Below, one piece after another: positions 1 through 9,709 of a stretch of DNA of 64,000 nt (positions are counted from its first letter, which is position 1; each line of letters starts with the position of its first letter). The DNA is taken from positions 6,989,501 through 7,053,500 of the forward strand of contig CP073042.1 of NCBI GenBank assembly GCA_018114805.1, written 5' to 3'. The notes under the pieces are model-generated. The model was not told the origin of the DNA. It did not search any database and saw nothing but the letters and a program-made list of their open reading frames with translations. The position numbers and the translations under genes were made by a program. The stretch comes from Candidatus Streptomyces philanthi. GTDB taxonomy: Bacteria; Actinomycetota; Actinomycetes; Streptomycetales; Streptomycetaceae.

Positions 1-584
1 TACCACTGGCCGACCGAGCCGAAGGGCCGCGGCTGGTGCGTGCACACCACGTCGTCGGCCTCGGCGGCGAGCGCGGTGGCGGCCTCGGCGGAGCAGACCG
101 GGGCCGCGAGCGCCACCCGGGCCGGTTCCATGCGGCGCACCGCCCGCAGCGCGGCGCGGGCCGTAACGCCGGTGGCGAGCCCGTCGTCCACCACGACGAC
201 CGTGCGGCCGCGCAGGTCGGGCGCCGGGCTCCCGCCCCGGTACAGGTCCTCGCGGCGGTGAAGCTCGCCGCGCGCCCGGGCGACCTGCGGGCCCAGTTGG
301 TCCGGCGTCAGGTCCAGCATGGCCAACGCCCGCTCCTCGTAGAGCGGCGGGTCCTCGCCGGTCAGCGCCCCGACGCCGAGTTCGGGGTTGAACGGTGGGC
401 CGATCTTGCGCACCACCAGCACGTCCAGCGGCGCGTGCAGGACCCTGGCCACCTCGTCGGCCACCGGCACCCCGCCGCGCGGCAGGGCCAGCACGAAGGG
501 GCTGGCGACCTCGGAGTGGAGTTCGCGGTCGGCGAGCCGGGCGGCCAGCTCCCGGCCGGCTTGCCCGGCGATCGGAGAGAGCAT
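1..584 (-). CDS. Phosphoribosyltransferase, type I fold (3' end outside window)
   Basis: This is a PRTase-family protein that would bind PRPP or act as a related nucleotide-binding protein in the cytoplasm; the exact substrate is unknown. The PRPP-binding signature VVVVDDGLATGVTA lies about residues 125-138, preceded by the conserved LALPRGGVPVADEVA and VVRKIGPPFNPELGVGA blocks. The ATG at 584 is chosen because AAGGGAG lies just upstream. About 194 residues are visible and the C-terminus runs off the left edge. It follows the alpha/beta hydrolase gene by 58 bp on the same strand, a pairing that suggests joint function; fusions of these two domains are known in actinobacteria. A paralogue lies at 47326-47974. 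Confidence 0.85.
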   Translation of the reverse strand, partial: MLSPIAGQAGRELAARLADRELHSEVASPFVLALPRGGVPVADEVARVLHAPLDVLVVRKIGPPFNPELGVGALTGEDPPLYEERALAMLDLTPDQLGPQVARARGELHRREDLYRGGSPAPDLRGRTVVVVDDGLATGVTARAALRAVRRMEPARVALAAPVCSAEAATALAAEADDVVCTHQPRPFGSVGQW

Positions 585-642
585 GGCGGTTTCTCCCTTC
601 CGCCCGCCGGCGCCCGGTCGTCCCGGTGCTGCACGGGCACGG

Positions 643-1314
643 TCATCGGTCGTCCCCGCGGCGCATGCCGAGGAACCAGTCCCGGGCGGCGTGCGCGACG
701 ACCTCCAGGGCCCCCGGTTCCGCGAACAGGTGCCCGGCGCCCGGCACCATGCGCAGGGTCCACGGGGCGGTCAGGCGCTCGGCCGCTTCCTCGTTCAGGC
801 GCAGCACCCGCGGGTCCGCGCCGCCGACGACGAGCAGTACCGGCGCCCGCACGGCGTCCAACGCCGGCCCCGCCAGGTCCGGGCGCCCGCCACGGGAGAC
901 CACGGCGGCCACCCGGTCGGCCCGCTCGGCCGCCGCGTCGAGCGCCGCCGCGGCCCCGGTGCTGGCGCCGAAGAGGCCCACCGGGACCTCGTGCGTATCG
1001 GGCCGGCCATCGAGCCAGTCCACGACCGCCGCGACGCGTCGGGCCAGCATCGGGATGTCGAACCGCAACTCGGCCGTCACCCGGTCGACGCGCTCCTCCT
1101 CCGGACTGAGCAGGTCGGTGAGTACGGTGCCGAGCCCGGCCTCGTGCAGCGTCCCGGCCACCGCCCAGTTCCGCGGACTGTGCCGCGAGCTTCCGCTGCC
1201 GTGGGCGAAGGCGACCACGCCGAGCGGTTCGGCGGGCAGCGTGAGGTCGCCCGGCAGCGCCACGTCATCAACGTCCACGCTGATGGCCTGCGTTGTAGTG
1301 GCTGTCATCGCCAT
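643..1314 (-). CDS. Dienelactone hydrolase family alpha/beta hydrolase
   Basis: A cytoplasmic alpha/beta hydrolase of about 223 residues. The nucleophile elbow GASTG places the catalytic serine near residue 118; the acid is probably Asp in VVGGADP (about 166) and the histidine lies in GAGHLF (about 197). The oxyanion strand FAHGSGSS is near the N-terminus. ATG at 1314 is preferred because GGGAGG lies about ten bases upstream; the open frame extends further but the extension is low-complexity. It is the first gene of a two-gene unit with the phosphoribosyltransferase downstream. The substrate cannot be told from sequence. Confidence 0.85.
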   Translation of the reverse strand: MAMTATTTQAISVDVDDVALPGDLTLPAEPLGVVAFAHGSGSSRHSPRNWAVAGTLHEAGLGTVLTDLLSPEEERVDRVTAELRFDIPMLARRVAAVVDWLDGRPDTHEVPVGLFGASTGAAAALDAAAERADRVAAVVSRGGRPDLAGPALDAVRAPVLLVVGGADPRVLRLNEEAAERLTAPWTLRMVPGAGHLFAEPGALEVVAHAARDWFLGMRRGDDR

Positions 1315-1977
1315 GCTGGGTGCCTCCCACCCCGCCCGACCGCGTGCCGGGGAAGACCTCCGGACGGTCCGGCGTGTGCTGCTGTCGCCTCCGGCTCCGT
1401 GACCGCCGGACCCGGCCCGTGCCGGGCGGCCGGCGGCGGACGCCGGATGTCGGTTCTCGGTTCCCGGGTACGGGATGTCGCCGGCCGACCCGTGCCGGGT
1501 GGGCGTACGGCGCCGGGACCCGCGACCCGGCCGGTCACGCCCCTGCTCGGAGTCCGGACCCGGCGCGTCCGCGGGCGCCGGGGCGTACCCGCCGGCCGGG
1601 TACCCACCCTCGCCGGGTGCACCACCCCTCGGCCCGACGGATCCGCCGGCTCGCGCGGGGCGCCGGCCACGCGGTGGGGCGCGGGCTCGTCGCGGGTGGG
1701 GGCGGTGGGTGGCGGGGGCCGTGGTGAACCAGGTGCGTGCGTGGCCCGGCGCTGTGGTCCGTTGGCCCGCTCCTGGCCCGGTCAAGGCGGCCGATGGTGT
1801 GCCAATGGCTCAGTGGTGGCGGGGTGTGTTGAGCCAACGAGGACGTCAATGCTGTGATGGTCCCGTCGATGGCGCTGCGGAACCCTCCGCGGCGTCATTT
1901 TTCGTGCTGACGCGCGCGGATCGAGGGGATGCGCGCCGTCCACTGTTCGCGCTGGACGACAGAAGGGGTGGGAAACC
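1315..1977. other. Intergenic, no gene supported
   Basis: This is the divergent promoter region between the hydrolase (minus) and the FUSC-family gene (plus). Open frames cross it on both strands, but they are long only because stops are rare at this GC content and none has a recognisable domain. No convincing repeat or RNA was seen. Confidence 0.5.
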
Positions 1978-3494
1978 GTGCTCAAGAGGATGTTCGTGGC
2001 TCCGGACCCGGGGCGGCTGCGCCTGCGCAGCGCGGCCCGGTCCGTCCTCGGCATCGGTTTGGCGGTCGCCGTGTGCGGCCTCGCCGGCCACTCGCTGGTG
2101 GCCGCCATCACCGGCGGGTTCGCCGCCCTGCTCGCACTCTTCACGGTCCTCGACACGACGGTGCGCGGGCAGGCCGTCACCACCGCGCTGCTGCCCGTGG
2201 CCGGCTTCCCCGTGCTGGCCCTCGCGGGCCGGGCTGCACGACCATCTGCTGGCCCGCGACATCGCCTTCCTGGCCGTCGTCGGGGCGGGCGTGCACGCGC
2301 GCCGCTGGGGCCCGCGCGGCCACTCCCTCGGCGTGTTCGCGTTCATGACCTTCTTCGCGACGCAGTTCCTGCACACGGTGCTGGGACAGCTACCGGAGCT
2401 GTACGCGGCGGTCACGCTCTCCCTGCTCGCCGCCTCCCTCGTCCGCTTCGGCCTGTGGTGCTACGAGCGGCGCCTGCCGCCGCCCTCCGTCCCCGTCCCC
2501 GCGCCACCCGAGGGCCGGGGCCTGCCCCGGGTCACCACCCGGCAGGCGATCCAGGCGACCGCCGGCGGGGCGTTCGCGCTCGTCGTGGGCCAGGTACTCT
2601 GGCACGAGCGTTGGTACTGGGCCGTCGGTGCCACCTGGTGGGTGTTCGTGAACACCGCCTCGCGGGGCGAGACACTGGTCCGCGGCTTCCGCCGGGTGCT
2701 CGGCACCGTCATCGGCGTCGCCCTCGGCCTGGTGATCGCCGTGCCGCTGGACGGGGCCCCCGTGCCCACCGCGCTCCTCGTCGCCGTCTGCGTGTTCGGC
2801 ATCTTTTACACCGCCGCCGTCTCCTACACCTGGATGATGCTCGCGGTGACCCTCATGGCGGGGCTCCTCTATGGGTCGTTGGGCGTGCTGGACCCGGGGC
2901 TGCTCGGGCTGCGGGTGACCGAGACCGCCGTGGGCGCGCTCGGCGCCGCGCTGGCCGTGCTGTGCGTGCTGGCCCGTCACCACGCACGCCACCACCGACG
3001 CCTGGGTCCAGCGGCCCTGCGCTGCGTGCACGCCTGCACCGCCGAGGCGGCGGCGCGGCTGGCCGGCTCCGCCACCGCCGACCCCGCGCCGCGCGTCGCC
3101 GAGCTGGAGGTGCTCCTCGGCAAGGTGCGGCTGTCGCTCGCCCCGCTGGTGCACCCGCTGAGCCCGCTGCGCGCCCGCAAGGCGCGCGCCCGGCAGGTGC
3201 TGGCGCTGCTCGACGACTGTGCCCGCGAGGTGCGCGGGCTCGCCTCCATCGCCGTCTACCCGGTGGCGTCCCACGACGCCCGGCTCACCGCCGCCTGCCA
3301 GCGCGTCGAGGCCGCCGTCGAGTCGCTGACCACTCCGGACCGGGCGCGCGAGGTGGCGTCGCCGGCCCCGGCTGCCGCGGCGCAACCGGTCGCGACGGAG
3401 CCCGCGCTGGTCCACCTGCACGGCCTGGAGCGGGCGCTGACCGAACTGGCCGCTCCGTTGCGCAGCTCCCCGCGCGCCCCTGGCCGACGCCTGA
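1978..3494 (+). CDS. FUSC family (fusaric-acid-resistance-like) membrane protein, frameshifted
   Basis: An inner-membrane protein of the FUSC superfamily, usually linked to efflux of aromatic acids. The GTG at 1978 follows AAGGGGTGGG. The first frame encodes hydrophobic helices (SVLGIGLAVAVCGLAGHSL, then VVAAITGGFAALLAL); near 2230 the reading moves to another frame that carries the remaining helices, the central motif VTTRQAIQATAGGAFALVVG and the WWVFVNTASRGETLVRGFRR region, followed by a cytoplasmic helical tail. A second one-base shift near 3470-3480, in C runs, would give a natural ending APLADA-stop at 3494. Both breaks are probably sequencing errors. Without them the protein is about 505 residues. 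Confidence 0.75.
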
Positions 3495-3595
3495 CCGGTC
3501 GCCCGGCGTGCCGGGCGGCCCCCCGCGGGCCGCGGGCCCGTACCCGGTCGCCTACCGAGCGCGGGCCCGTTCGCGCGCGTGCTCGCCGGGCGACG

Positions 3596-4039
3596 TCAGC
3601 GCGGCAGGTCCGTGGGCAGCTCGTGCACCTCCACGGGGAAGTCGTGCGCGTCGCCGGGGCCGGGCGCGGCGGACGCGTGGGCGGCGATCTCGACCGCCCG
3701 GTCGTGGTCGGCCACGTCCACCACCCAGCAGCCGGCCAACAGCTTCTCCCGCCCGTCGTGCGTGCCGTCGCTGACCCGTGGCGGCCCGTCGTCCTTGGCC
3801 CACACGCTGGTCACCAGCGCCGGACCGCCGAGGCCGCGCGCCTCCACCAGCTCGCCGGAGGCGGACAGCTCCTCGTTGAGCCGTCCCATGTGCGCGACCA
3901 TCGCCTGGAACTCCTCGGGCGAGTACGCGGCGATCTCCTCGTCCCACCGCGTGGCACTGCCGAACAACTGCACCATGTACAGCATCGCCGCCGCCTCCTC
4001 GGGCCTCAGCGGACCTTCCCCCGAGGCTTTTCCGCCCAT
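3596..4039 (-). CDS. YCII-related (DGPF) domain protein
   Basis: A small cytoplasmic protein of 147 residues. The ferredoxin-like YCII core begins at MLYMVQLFG and includes the DGPP segment and the typical GCWVVDVADHDRAVEIAAHASAAPG stretch that replaces the usual E-I-R-P pattern. Such proteins often accompany ECF sigma factors, but none is adjacent here. The ATG at 4039 has GGAGGGGAG upstream; a shorter form beginning at the internal MLYMV is possible. Biochemical role unknown. Confidence 0.75.
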   Translation of the reverse strand: MGGKASGEGPLRPEEAAAMLYMVQLFGSATRWDEEIAAYSPEEFQAMVAHMGRLNEELSASGELVEARGLGGPALVTSVWAKDDGPPRVSDGTHDGREKLLAGCWVVDVADHDRAVEIAAHASAAPGPGDAHDFPVEVHELPTDLPR

Positions 4040-4173
4040 CCGCCGCTCCCCTCCGTGCTACCCGATCCCCGTCGTGGTCGCATGCATCTAGAGCCGTGCG
4101 GGTGAACCGGGCATCCTGGTCCGGACCTACGGCTACGGCCTGTCCTCATCCGGCGGGCCGAGAAAGGTGCGAC

Positions 4174-5285
4174 ATGGCGAGCGCCACGAGCGATGAGAGC
4201 AAGACCGGCGACGGTGCGACCCCCGGTGACCAGCGGGCGTACATCGGCTCGTTCACCTCGGCGGGAGGCTGGGGGCGTCAGCGTCGCCACCGTCGAACCG
4301 GACAGCGGGGCCCTGACCGTCAAGTACTCGACCGACATCGTGGAGAACCCCTCCTACCTGGCCCTCTCACGAGAGCAGGGGGTGTTGTGCGCGGTGAGCG
4401 AGACGCCCGACGGCTACGGCGCTGCCTTCTCCCTGGCGACCCCGACCGGCCCCCCTCGGCCTGCCGGCGGCCGGCGGTGGCGACGCCCCCACGCACCTGT
4501 CGCTGACCGAGCGCCACGTGCCGACCGCCCACTACTCGTCGGGCACCGTCAGCGTCCTGCCCTACCTCCTGGACCCGGAGGGGCACGGCAACCTGGTGCG
4601 GCCTGGCCCGTCCCACCGACGTACGCCAGCACGAGGGGTCCGGCCCCGACCCGGAGCGGCAGCGGGGCCCGCACGCGCACGCCGTGCTGCCCGACCCGTC
4701 CGGGCGCTTGGTGCTCGCCGTGGACCTGGGCACGGACACGGTCCATAGCTACGAGCTGGACGCCGAGCGGGGCACCCTGCGCCCGCACCACGCCGCCCGC
4801 TTCACCCCGGGCGCCGGCCCGCGCAGCCTGGCCTTCCACCCGGGCGGTGAGTGGGCCTACGTCACCAACGAACTGGACTCCACGGTCACCGTCTGCCGCT
4901 GGGACGCCGCCACGGGCGAGCTGACCCCCGGCGCGACGGTCAGCGTGCGCCGTCACGGGCGGGCGAGAACTTGCCGCGCAACTACCCGTCCGAGCTGGTC
5001 GTCGCGCCCGACGGGCGGTTCGTGTGGGTGGCCAACCGGGGCCACGACAGCATCGCCGCCCTCGCCCTCGACGCCACGGGCGACCAGCTCGAACTGCGGA
5101 CCACGGTGGACTGCGGCGGGCACTGGCCCCGACACCTCGCGCTGTCAGCGACGGGGGAGCGGCTGTACGTGGCCAACGAACGCTCCGGCGAGGTGGCCTG
5201 GTTCACCCTTGACGCCGAGACGGGGGTCCCGACCTGGTCGGGCGCGGTCGACGTCCCCGCCGCCTCGTGCGTGGTCCTCGCCTGA
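4174..5285 (+). CDS. Lactonase family (7-bladed beta-propeller) protein, multiply frameshifted
   Basis: A propeller protein of the 6-phosphogluconolactonase-like lactonase family (Pfam Lactonase). ATG 4174 follows GAGAAAGG. Successive frames carry AYIGSFTSAGG, then GVSVATVEPDSGALTVKYS, PTAHYSSGTVSVLPY, HAHAVLPDPSGRLVLAVDLG, and finally NYPSELVVAPDGRFVWVANRG through to the stop at 5285. The repeated 'DPSGR...AVDLGTD...Y' and 'HPGGEWAYVTNEL' units are propeller blades. At least four one-base shifts (near 4268, 4475, 4605 and 4965) are needed, mostly at C or G runs, so consensus error is more likely than gene decay. It faces the cbiX-like gene tail to tail. Confidence 0.75.
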
Positions 5286-5610
5286 CAACGGCCGCGCACC
5301 GACCGGCGACGGGCACCGTGCCCCAGACGTGGGGTGTGGTGCCCGCTCGCCGGCCACGGGGAATCCCGAAGGAAACACGGCGAAGGACCCGGCTCGTACA
5401 GCCCCCACCAGGGGCGGCCCGCCCACGAGGGGCGGCGAGCCGGGTCCTTCCATGCGCCCTGGGGCCGAGGCCGTGTGCGGGCGGGCCGCACGTGAGGGGG
5501 CGTACGTACGGCGTCCGGTGAGGCACCGTCATCCGCGCCGCCGCACCCGGCCATCACCACTGCTGGCGGGGGCCCGGGGCCGTCCGCGTCCGCCCCGGGT
5601 TGCCGGCGGA
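5286..5610. other. Convergent intergenic region with long hairpin
   Basis: The stretch lies between the ends of the lactonase and CbiX-like genes. Its only clear content is the inverted repeat listed separately at 5383-5449. I searched by eye for a cobalamin-type B12 box because of the CbiX neighbour and saw none. Confidence 0.5.
5383..5449. terminator. Inverted repeat, probable bidirectional terminator
   Basis: AAGGACCCGGCTCG at 5383-5396 is the exact complement of CGAGCCGGGTCCTT at 5436-5449, a perfect 14-bp stem around a 39-base GC-rich loop. It sits between converging genes, so it can serve both strands. No T-tract follows, which is usual for Streptomyces. Confidence 0.7.
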
Positions 5611-6576
5611 CTAGCGGTTGGGCGCGCCGGGGAGCGTGAGGCCGAGCGCCGCGGCGTACGCGGACAGCACCAGGCGGCCCACGGCCGGGTAGGCGCCCAG
5701 TGGCTCGGCCGCCGCGCAGCCCGCCTCGTTGGCCGCCATCTCGATCAGCTCGGCGGACACCTCGGGGCCGATCAGGTACGGGGCCAGCGCCAGGCGCTGC
5801 GACCCCGCGCCGAGCAACTGCTCGGCGGTGCGGGCCACGGCGCCTTTCTCGTCGAGCGGGGCGGCCAGCACCGGCACGGCGAGGCGCGCCGAGAGCAACA
5901 TGCCGGTGATGCCCGCCGCCTGCACGGCCTTCGGCCCACCGACGGTGGCCAGGATGATGCCGTCGGCCGCGGTGGCCACGGTGAACAGGCGGGCGCGGTC
6001 GGCGCGGGCGAGCCCGGCCTCCGAGAGCCGCACGTGAAGCGCCTCGGCGAGCAGCGGGTGCGGGCCGAGCGGGTCGGTGAACAGGGCGGCGCAGCCGCTG
6101 CTCTCGACGGCCTGTCGCGCGCGGGCCACCAACTCGCTGTCGGGGCCGGCGAGGAGCGGCACCACCACGGCCGCCGGCCCGTCCGCGTCGATCGCGGCCT
6201 GCCGTCGGGCGCCGTACGCCGCGTCTTGGGCCGCGGCGTCGGGCGCGTCCGCGGCGCTGGCCTGCGCGGCGGCGAGCAGGGCCGCGCGGTCGCGCGCGGC
6301 TTGAGCCAACGTCGCCTCCAGGGCCAGGGCCTGCTCGTCGGCGCCGCCGACGTAGCCTACCCGGGCGTCGAGGCCGGGCAGCTCGGAGCGCGCGATGCTC
6401 AGCACCTCGTCGACCACCGCGCGCGTCACGGGATCGGGAGCCCCGGGCACGGCGAGCACCAGCGGCGGCGCGCCGACGGGAGCCGCGGCGGGCTCGGGCC
6501 GCCGGTGCCGTCCGGACTGGCGAGGTCGTGGCATCCGTACAGGCAGGCCGGACGCCGGCCCGGTGGGGAAACTCAT
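5611..6576 (-). CDS. CbiX/sirohydrochlorin-chelatase-like protein
   Basis: A 321-residue, two-half CbiX-type protein. Recognisable family segments are LDARVGYVGG, GPAAVVVPLLAGPDSELVARA, and TDPLGPHPLLAEALHVRLSE. Oddly, the first strand reads PLVLAVPGAPDP where chelatases have a GHGS-type motif, and the PLLL-x-x-G-x-H position of half one is PLLAGPDSE, so the usual metal-binding histidines seem absent. It may therefore be a non-catalytic or divergent member rather than a working cobalt/iron chelatase. The start at 6576 gives a 40-residue Pro/Arg-rich leader before the fold. It is transcribed alone, with a lower-GC promoter region upstream (6577-6754). Confidence 0.75.
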   Translation of the reverse strand: MSFPTGPASGLPVRMPRPRQSGRHRRPEPAAAPVGAPPLVLAVPGAPDPVTRAVVDEVLSIARSELPGLDARVGYVGGADEQALALEATLAQAARDRAALLAAAQASAADAPDAAAQDAAYGARRQAAIDADGPAAVVVPLLAGPDSELVARARQAVESSGCAALFTDPLGPHPLLAEALHVRLSEAGLARADRARLFTVATAADGIILATVGGPKAVQAAGITGMLLSARLAVPVLAAPLDEKGAVARTAEQLLGAGSQRLALAPYLIGPEVSAELIEMAANEAGCAAAEPLGAYPAVGRLVLSAYAAALGLTLPGAPNR

Positions 6577-6754
6577 GGCGCTGCATGTTAGCCGTTTGAC
6601 GAGGAGCGCTGTTCAGGTGGGTACAATTATGCCCAATACGTCCCGTTTTATCCGGCGTTTTGGGCCGTGTGTGGCGCGCTACCCGATATGCAGCGGCGAC
6701 TACGGGCCGATCCCGGGGCCGGGGCACGATCGCCTCGGCCACCGCGCGGAACGG

Positions 6755-7826
6755 CTAGAGCACCTGGAGCAGTTCCCCGTCCACCGGTAGCCGTAGCGCG
6801 TCCGCCGCGAGCGCCGACGCCACACACAGCGCCCCCGCCAGCGGGTCGCCGGCCGCCGCCGTGACCGGCACCCCGGGCAGCCGGCGGGCCAACTCCCGCC
6901 GTACCGGGTCGACCAGCGGCGCCCCCATCCGGAAGAGCCCGCCGGTCAGCGCCAGCGCCCCGGCGTCGTCGCGGGCCGCCCGGTCCGTGCTGGTCGGGTG
7001 GGGGAAGGCCGCCTGCGTGGCGCGTGCGATGTGATCCGCCGCCTCGTGCAGGATGGCCGCCGCCACCGGGTCGGTGGCCGCGCAACGGCCGACCTCCGGG
7101 GCGAAGGAGGCCAGCACGGCCGGCCGGTCGGGGCGCGGGTAGAGCAGTCCGGGCAGGTGTTCCGGCGGCCCGAACACCGCTTCAAGGCGGGACAGCAGCG
7201 GCTGCGAGCCGCCCGCCCGCCCGTCGTGGGCGCGCATGGCCGCCTCAAGCCCGGCCCGGCCGATCCACGCGCCACCGCCGCAGTCGCCCAGCAGGTGGCC
7301 CCAGCCGTCCATGCGCCGCCAGCCGCCGTGCGGGCCGTCACCGAGGTCGGTACCGAGGGCGATCATGCCGGTGCCCGCCGCCACGACGGCGCCCGGGCGC
7401 CCCCACATACGCCGTGACGCCGTCGGCCGCCAGCGCCAGCCGTCGCAGGCCGAGGGCGTCGGTGAGCGCGGTGGGCAGACGGGCCCGCAGGTCGTCGCCG
7501 AGGCTGGCCATGCCGGCCGCGCCCACGCAGACGGCGGCCACCCGCTCGGCGCCGACCTGGCGCAGCAGCCGCTGGGCCGCCGGCAGCACCTGGGCGAGCA
7601 GCCCGGCCGCGTCGATGCCGTGCTCCCCGACGAGGGCGGGGCTGGGGGAGTGCCAGGTCAGCGGCTCGGTGGCGGGGGTGCCCAGCGGCCCGACGGGGCC
7701 GAGGGCGATGCGTACGCCCGAGCCGCCGGAGTCGATGCCCAGGGCGTGGTAGACGGCGGGCGCGCGCGGGTCGGGCTCGGGGGCGTGGCCGGCGGCCGGG
7801 GCCGGCTGGTGGTCGAGGGCATTCAT
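6755..7826 (-). CDS. N-acetylglucosamine-kinase-like ATPase (BadF/BcrA family), one frameshift
   Basis: A sugar-kinase-fold (ASKHA) ATPase. The N-terminal part contains phosphate-1 loop LGIDSGGSGVRIAL; the C-terminal part contains phosphate-2 GTGMIALG and the signature WGHLLGDCGGGAWIGRAGLEAAM, matching predicted N-acetylglucosamine kinases of actinobacteria. The two parts are in different frames and join near 7400 inside GAPGA-V, in a C-rich run, so one base is probably missing or extra. The joined length of about 355 residues is slightly above the family norm because of a 25-residue Pro/Ala leader. It begins four bases after the LURP-one gene stop, implying translational coupling. Confidence 0.8.
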
Positions 7827-7830
7827 CGGC

Positions 7831-8649
7831 TCATCCGAACCCGCGAGCGTCCTGCTTCAGCGCCGTGTCCACCGTCAGCGCCGTCGCCACCACCAGGCTG
7901 AGCAGCGGCTCGGGGAGCTGCTGGTGGATCTGCAGCACGTAGTTGTCCGCAGTGGTGAACATGGTCTTGGCGAGGCCCTCCCAGGTCTTGGTGATGCGGG
8001 CGATCTCGCGGTCGGTGTGGTCGACGATGGCGAAGTTCCAGGCGCGCCAGTTCTCCGCCTTGATGGCGCCGACCTGCTGCCCCTGCGCCATGATCGCGAA
8101 GTTGATCTTCCCGATGACGTTCTGCTGGTGGATCTCGCCGACCGGCTGGCCGTCCGGGCTGGCGACCAGGACCTTGGACTTCATGAACTTGGCCGGCCGG
8201 TTCATCACCAGGTGCGGCTGCCCGTGGGCGTCCCGGATCTCCAGCCGGTGAGTCATGAACTGGTCAAGGCTGGAGACGAAGCGCGCCACCTTCTTCAGGG
8301 GGCTCTGCCCCACCTGGACCACCGAGCCGATGGTCTGACCGTGCTGGTCGAAGACGCTGTACTCGTTGGTCAGCTCGATGAGCTTGGCCTTCTGGTTCAC
8401 CACCAGCACCGGCTCGGTGAACAGCGTCCCGCCGCCCTGCGGGGTCGAGGTGCCGAGCCCGGCCTGCTGCTGGACCTGGCGCTGGATCTTCTCGGGCGGC
8501 TGCCCGGCGGCCGGCTGCTGGGCGGCCTGGCCGGGCTGGCCCGTGTGTGTGTGCTGGCTCCACTGGGCGCCGTCCCACCAGCGCAGCAGGTGAGGGGTCC
8601 CCTGGGGATCGGCGTACCAGCCGGCGGGCGTGGCGTTGTGCGTCGTCAT
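7831..8649 (-). CDS. DUF2510 plus LURP-one/scramblase-like protein
   Basis: A 272-residue protein. Residues about 8-32 (PAGWYADPQGTPHLLRWWDG) form a DUF2510 domain, frequent at the N-terminus of actinobacterial membrane-associated proteins. A Gln/Pro-rich linker follows to about residue 75. The rest is a LURP-one-related/phospholipid-scramblase-type beta-barrel with the pattern LIELTNEYSVFDQHGQ, LEIRDAHGQPHLVMNRP, and VGEIHQQNVIGKINFAI. No strong membrane helix except a mildly hydrophobic C-terminal stretch. It is the first gene of a coupled pair with the kinase-like gene. Confidence 0.85.
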   Translation of the reverse strand: MTTHNATPAGWYADPQGTPHLLRWWDGAQWSQHTHTGQPGQAAQQPAAGQPPEKIQRQVQQQAGLGTSTPQGGGTLFTEPVLVVNQKAKLIELTNEYSVFDQHGQTIGSVVQVGQSPLKKVARFVSSLDQFMTHRLEIRDAHGQPHLVMNRPAKFMKSKVLVASPDGQPVGEIHQQNVIGKINFAIMAQGQQVGAIKAENWRAWNFAIVDHTDREIARITKTWEGLAKTMFTTADNYVLQIHQQLPEPLLSLVVATALTVDTALKQDARGFG

Positions 8650-8752
8650 GCCCCGACACTATCGCTCGTACTTCCGAACGCGGCCGGTCAGGCGGGAGAC
8701 GTCGCGACGCGCGGGCGGTCAGGCAGCGGTGCGCGCGGGCGGGCGCGCCGGG

Positions 8753-9439
8753 TCAGGGCAGTCGCCACTCCACCGGCTGCGACCCCTGCCGCACGAGCAG
8801 GTCGTTGGCCCGGCTGAAGGGGCGCGAGCCGAAGAAGCCCCGGTCGGCCGACATGGGCGAGGGGTGGGCGGACTCGACGGCGGGCAGGCTGCCGAGCAGC
8901 GGGCGCAGGTTGCGCGCGTCGCGCCCCCACAGGATCGACACCAGCGGCTTGCCGCGCCCGACCAGCGCCCGGATGGCCTGCTCGGTGACCTCTTCCCAGC
9001 CTTTGCCGCGGTGGGCCGCGGGCTTGCGCGGGGCGGTGGTGAGCGCCCTGTTGAGCAGCAGCACGCCCTGCTCGGTCCAGGGGGTCAAGTCCCCGTTGGA
9101 GGGCCGGGGATGGCCGAGGTCGGTGTGCAGCTCCTGGAAGATGTTCTGCAGGCTGCCGGGCAGTGGACGCACCTCGGCGCCGACCGCGAAGCTGAGCCCC
9201 ACGGCATGTCCCGGGGTGGGGTAGGGGTCCTGGCCGACCATCAGCACCCGGACGTCGTCGAAGGGTTGTTGGAAGGCGCGCAGGACGTGCTGCCCCGCCG
9301 GCAGGTACGTACGCCCCGCCGCGATCTCGGCGCGCAGGAAGGTCCCCATCGCCGTGATGCGTTCGGCTACGGGCTCAAGTGCCTTGGCCCAGCCGGGTTC
9401 CACGATTTCGTTCAACGGTCGTCCAGCCACGGCCGTCAC
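8753..9439 (-). CDS. ung: Uracil-DNA glycosylase, family 1
   Basis: This enzyme removes uracil from DNA to begin base-excision repair. The 228-residue length and motifs are canonical: water-activating loop VGQDPYPTPGHAVGLSF (catalytic Asp in GQDPYP), uracil-binding LLLNRALTT, and the DNA minor-groove loop AHPSPMSADRGFFGSRPFS. GTG at 9439 starts the protein. A Streptomyces chromosome commonly carries two family-1 paralogues; I cannot tell which this is. Intact, no frameshift. Confidence 0.95.
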   Translation of the reverse strand: MTAVAGRPLNEIVEPGWAKALEPVAERITAMGTFLRAEIAAGRTYLPAGQHVLRAFQQPFDDVRVLMVGQDPYPTPGHAVGLSFAVGAEVRPLPGSLQNIFQELHTDLGHPRPSNGDLTPWTEQGVLLLNRALTTAPRKPAAHRGKGWEEVTEQAIRALVGRGKPLVSILWGRDARNLRPLLGSLPAVESAHPSPMSADRGFFGSRPFSRANDLLVRQGSQPVEWRLP

Positions 9440-9709
9440 TCTACTGGCCCACGAGGGGCCCGCTCACCCGCGTGCAGCCGCCCGCACGCACGGCACAGCC
9501 GGCAGGTGGCGGGCGCGCTGGCGCCAGGTGCCGCCGTCGAGGACCTCGCCCCGGCCATCGGAGCGGAGCGGCCCCGTCCGGCTCGGCTCCCGTCTCCGGG
9601 ACGCGCTGTCGTCCCAGCCGTCGCCTGCTGCCGCACAGGTATGCCCGGCCACTGACGACGGCGTCCCCGGAGTGGGCCCGCGCGGGTCGGCGCGGTCGCG
9701 GAGCGGAGG

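Noticed and set aside
5286..6754. Cobalamin riboswitch around the CbiX-like gene
   Set aside because: GGGAATCCCG-like pieces occur near 5360, but no B12 box (GCCACTG) or proper helices were found, and the position is downstream of the gene.
9464..9652. 62-codon minus-strand frame between ung and the old yellow enzyme
   Set aside because: It includes a plausible RGEVLDGGTWRQRARHLPAV segment but no domain, no good ribosome site and weak codon bias.
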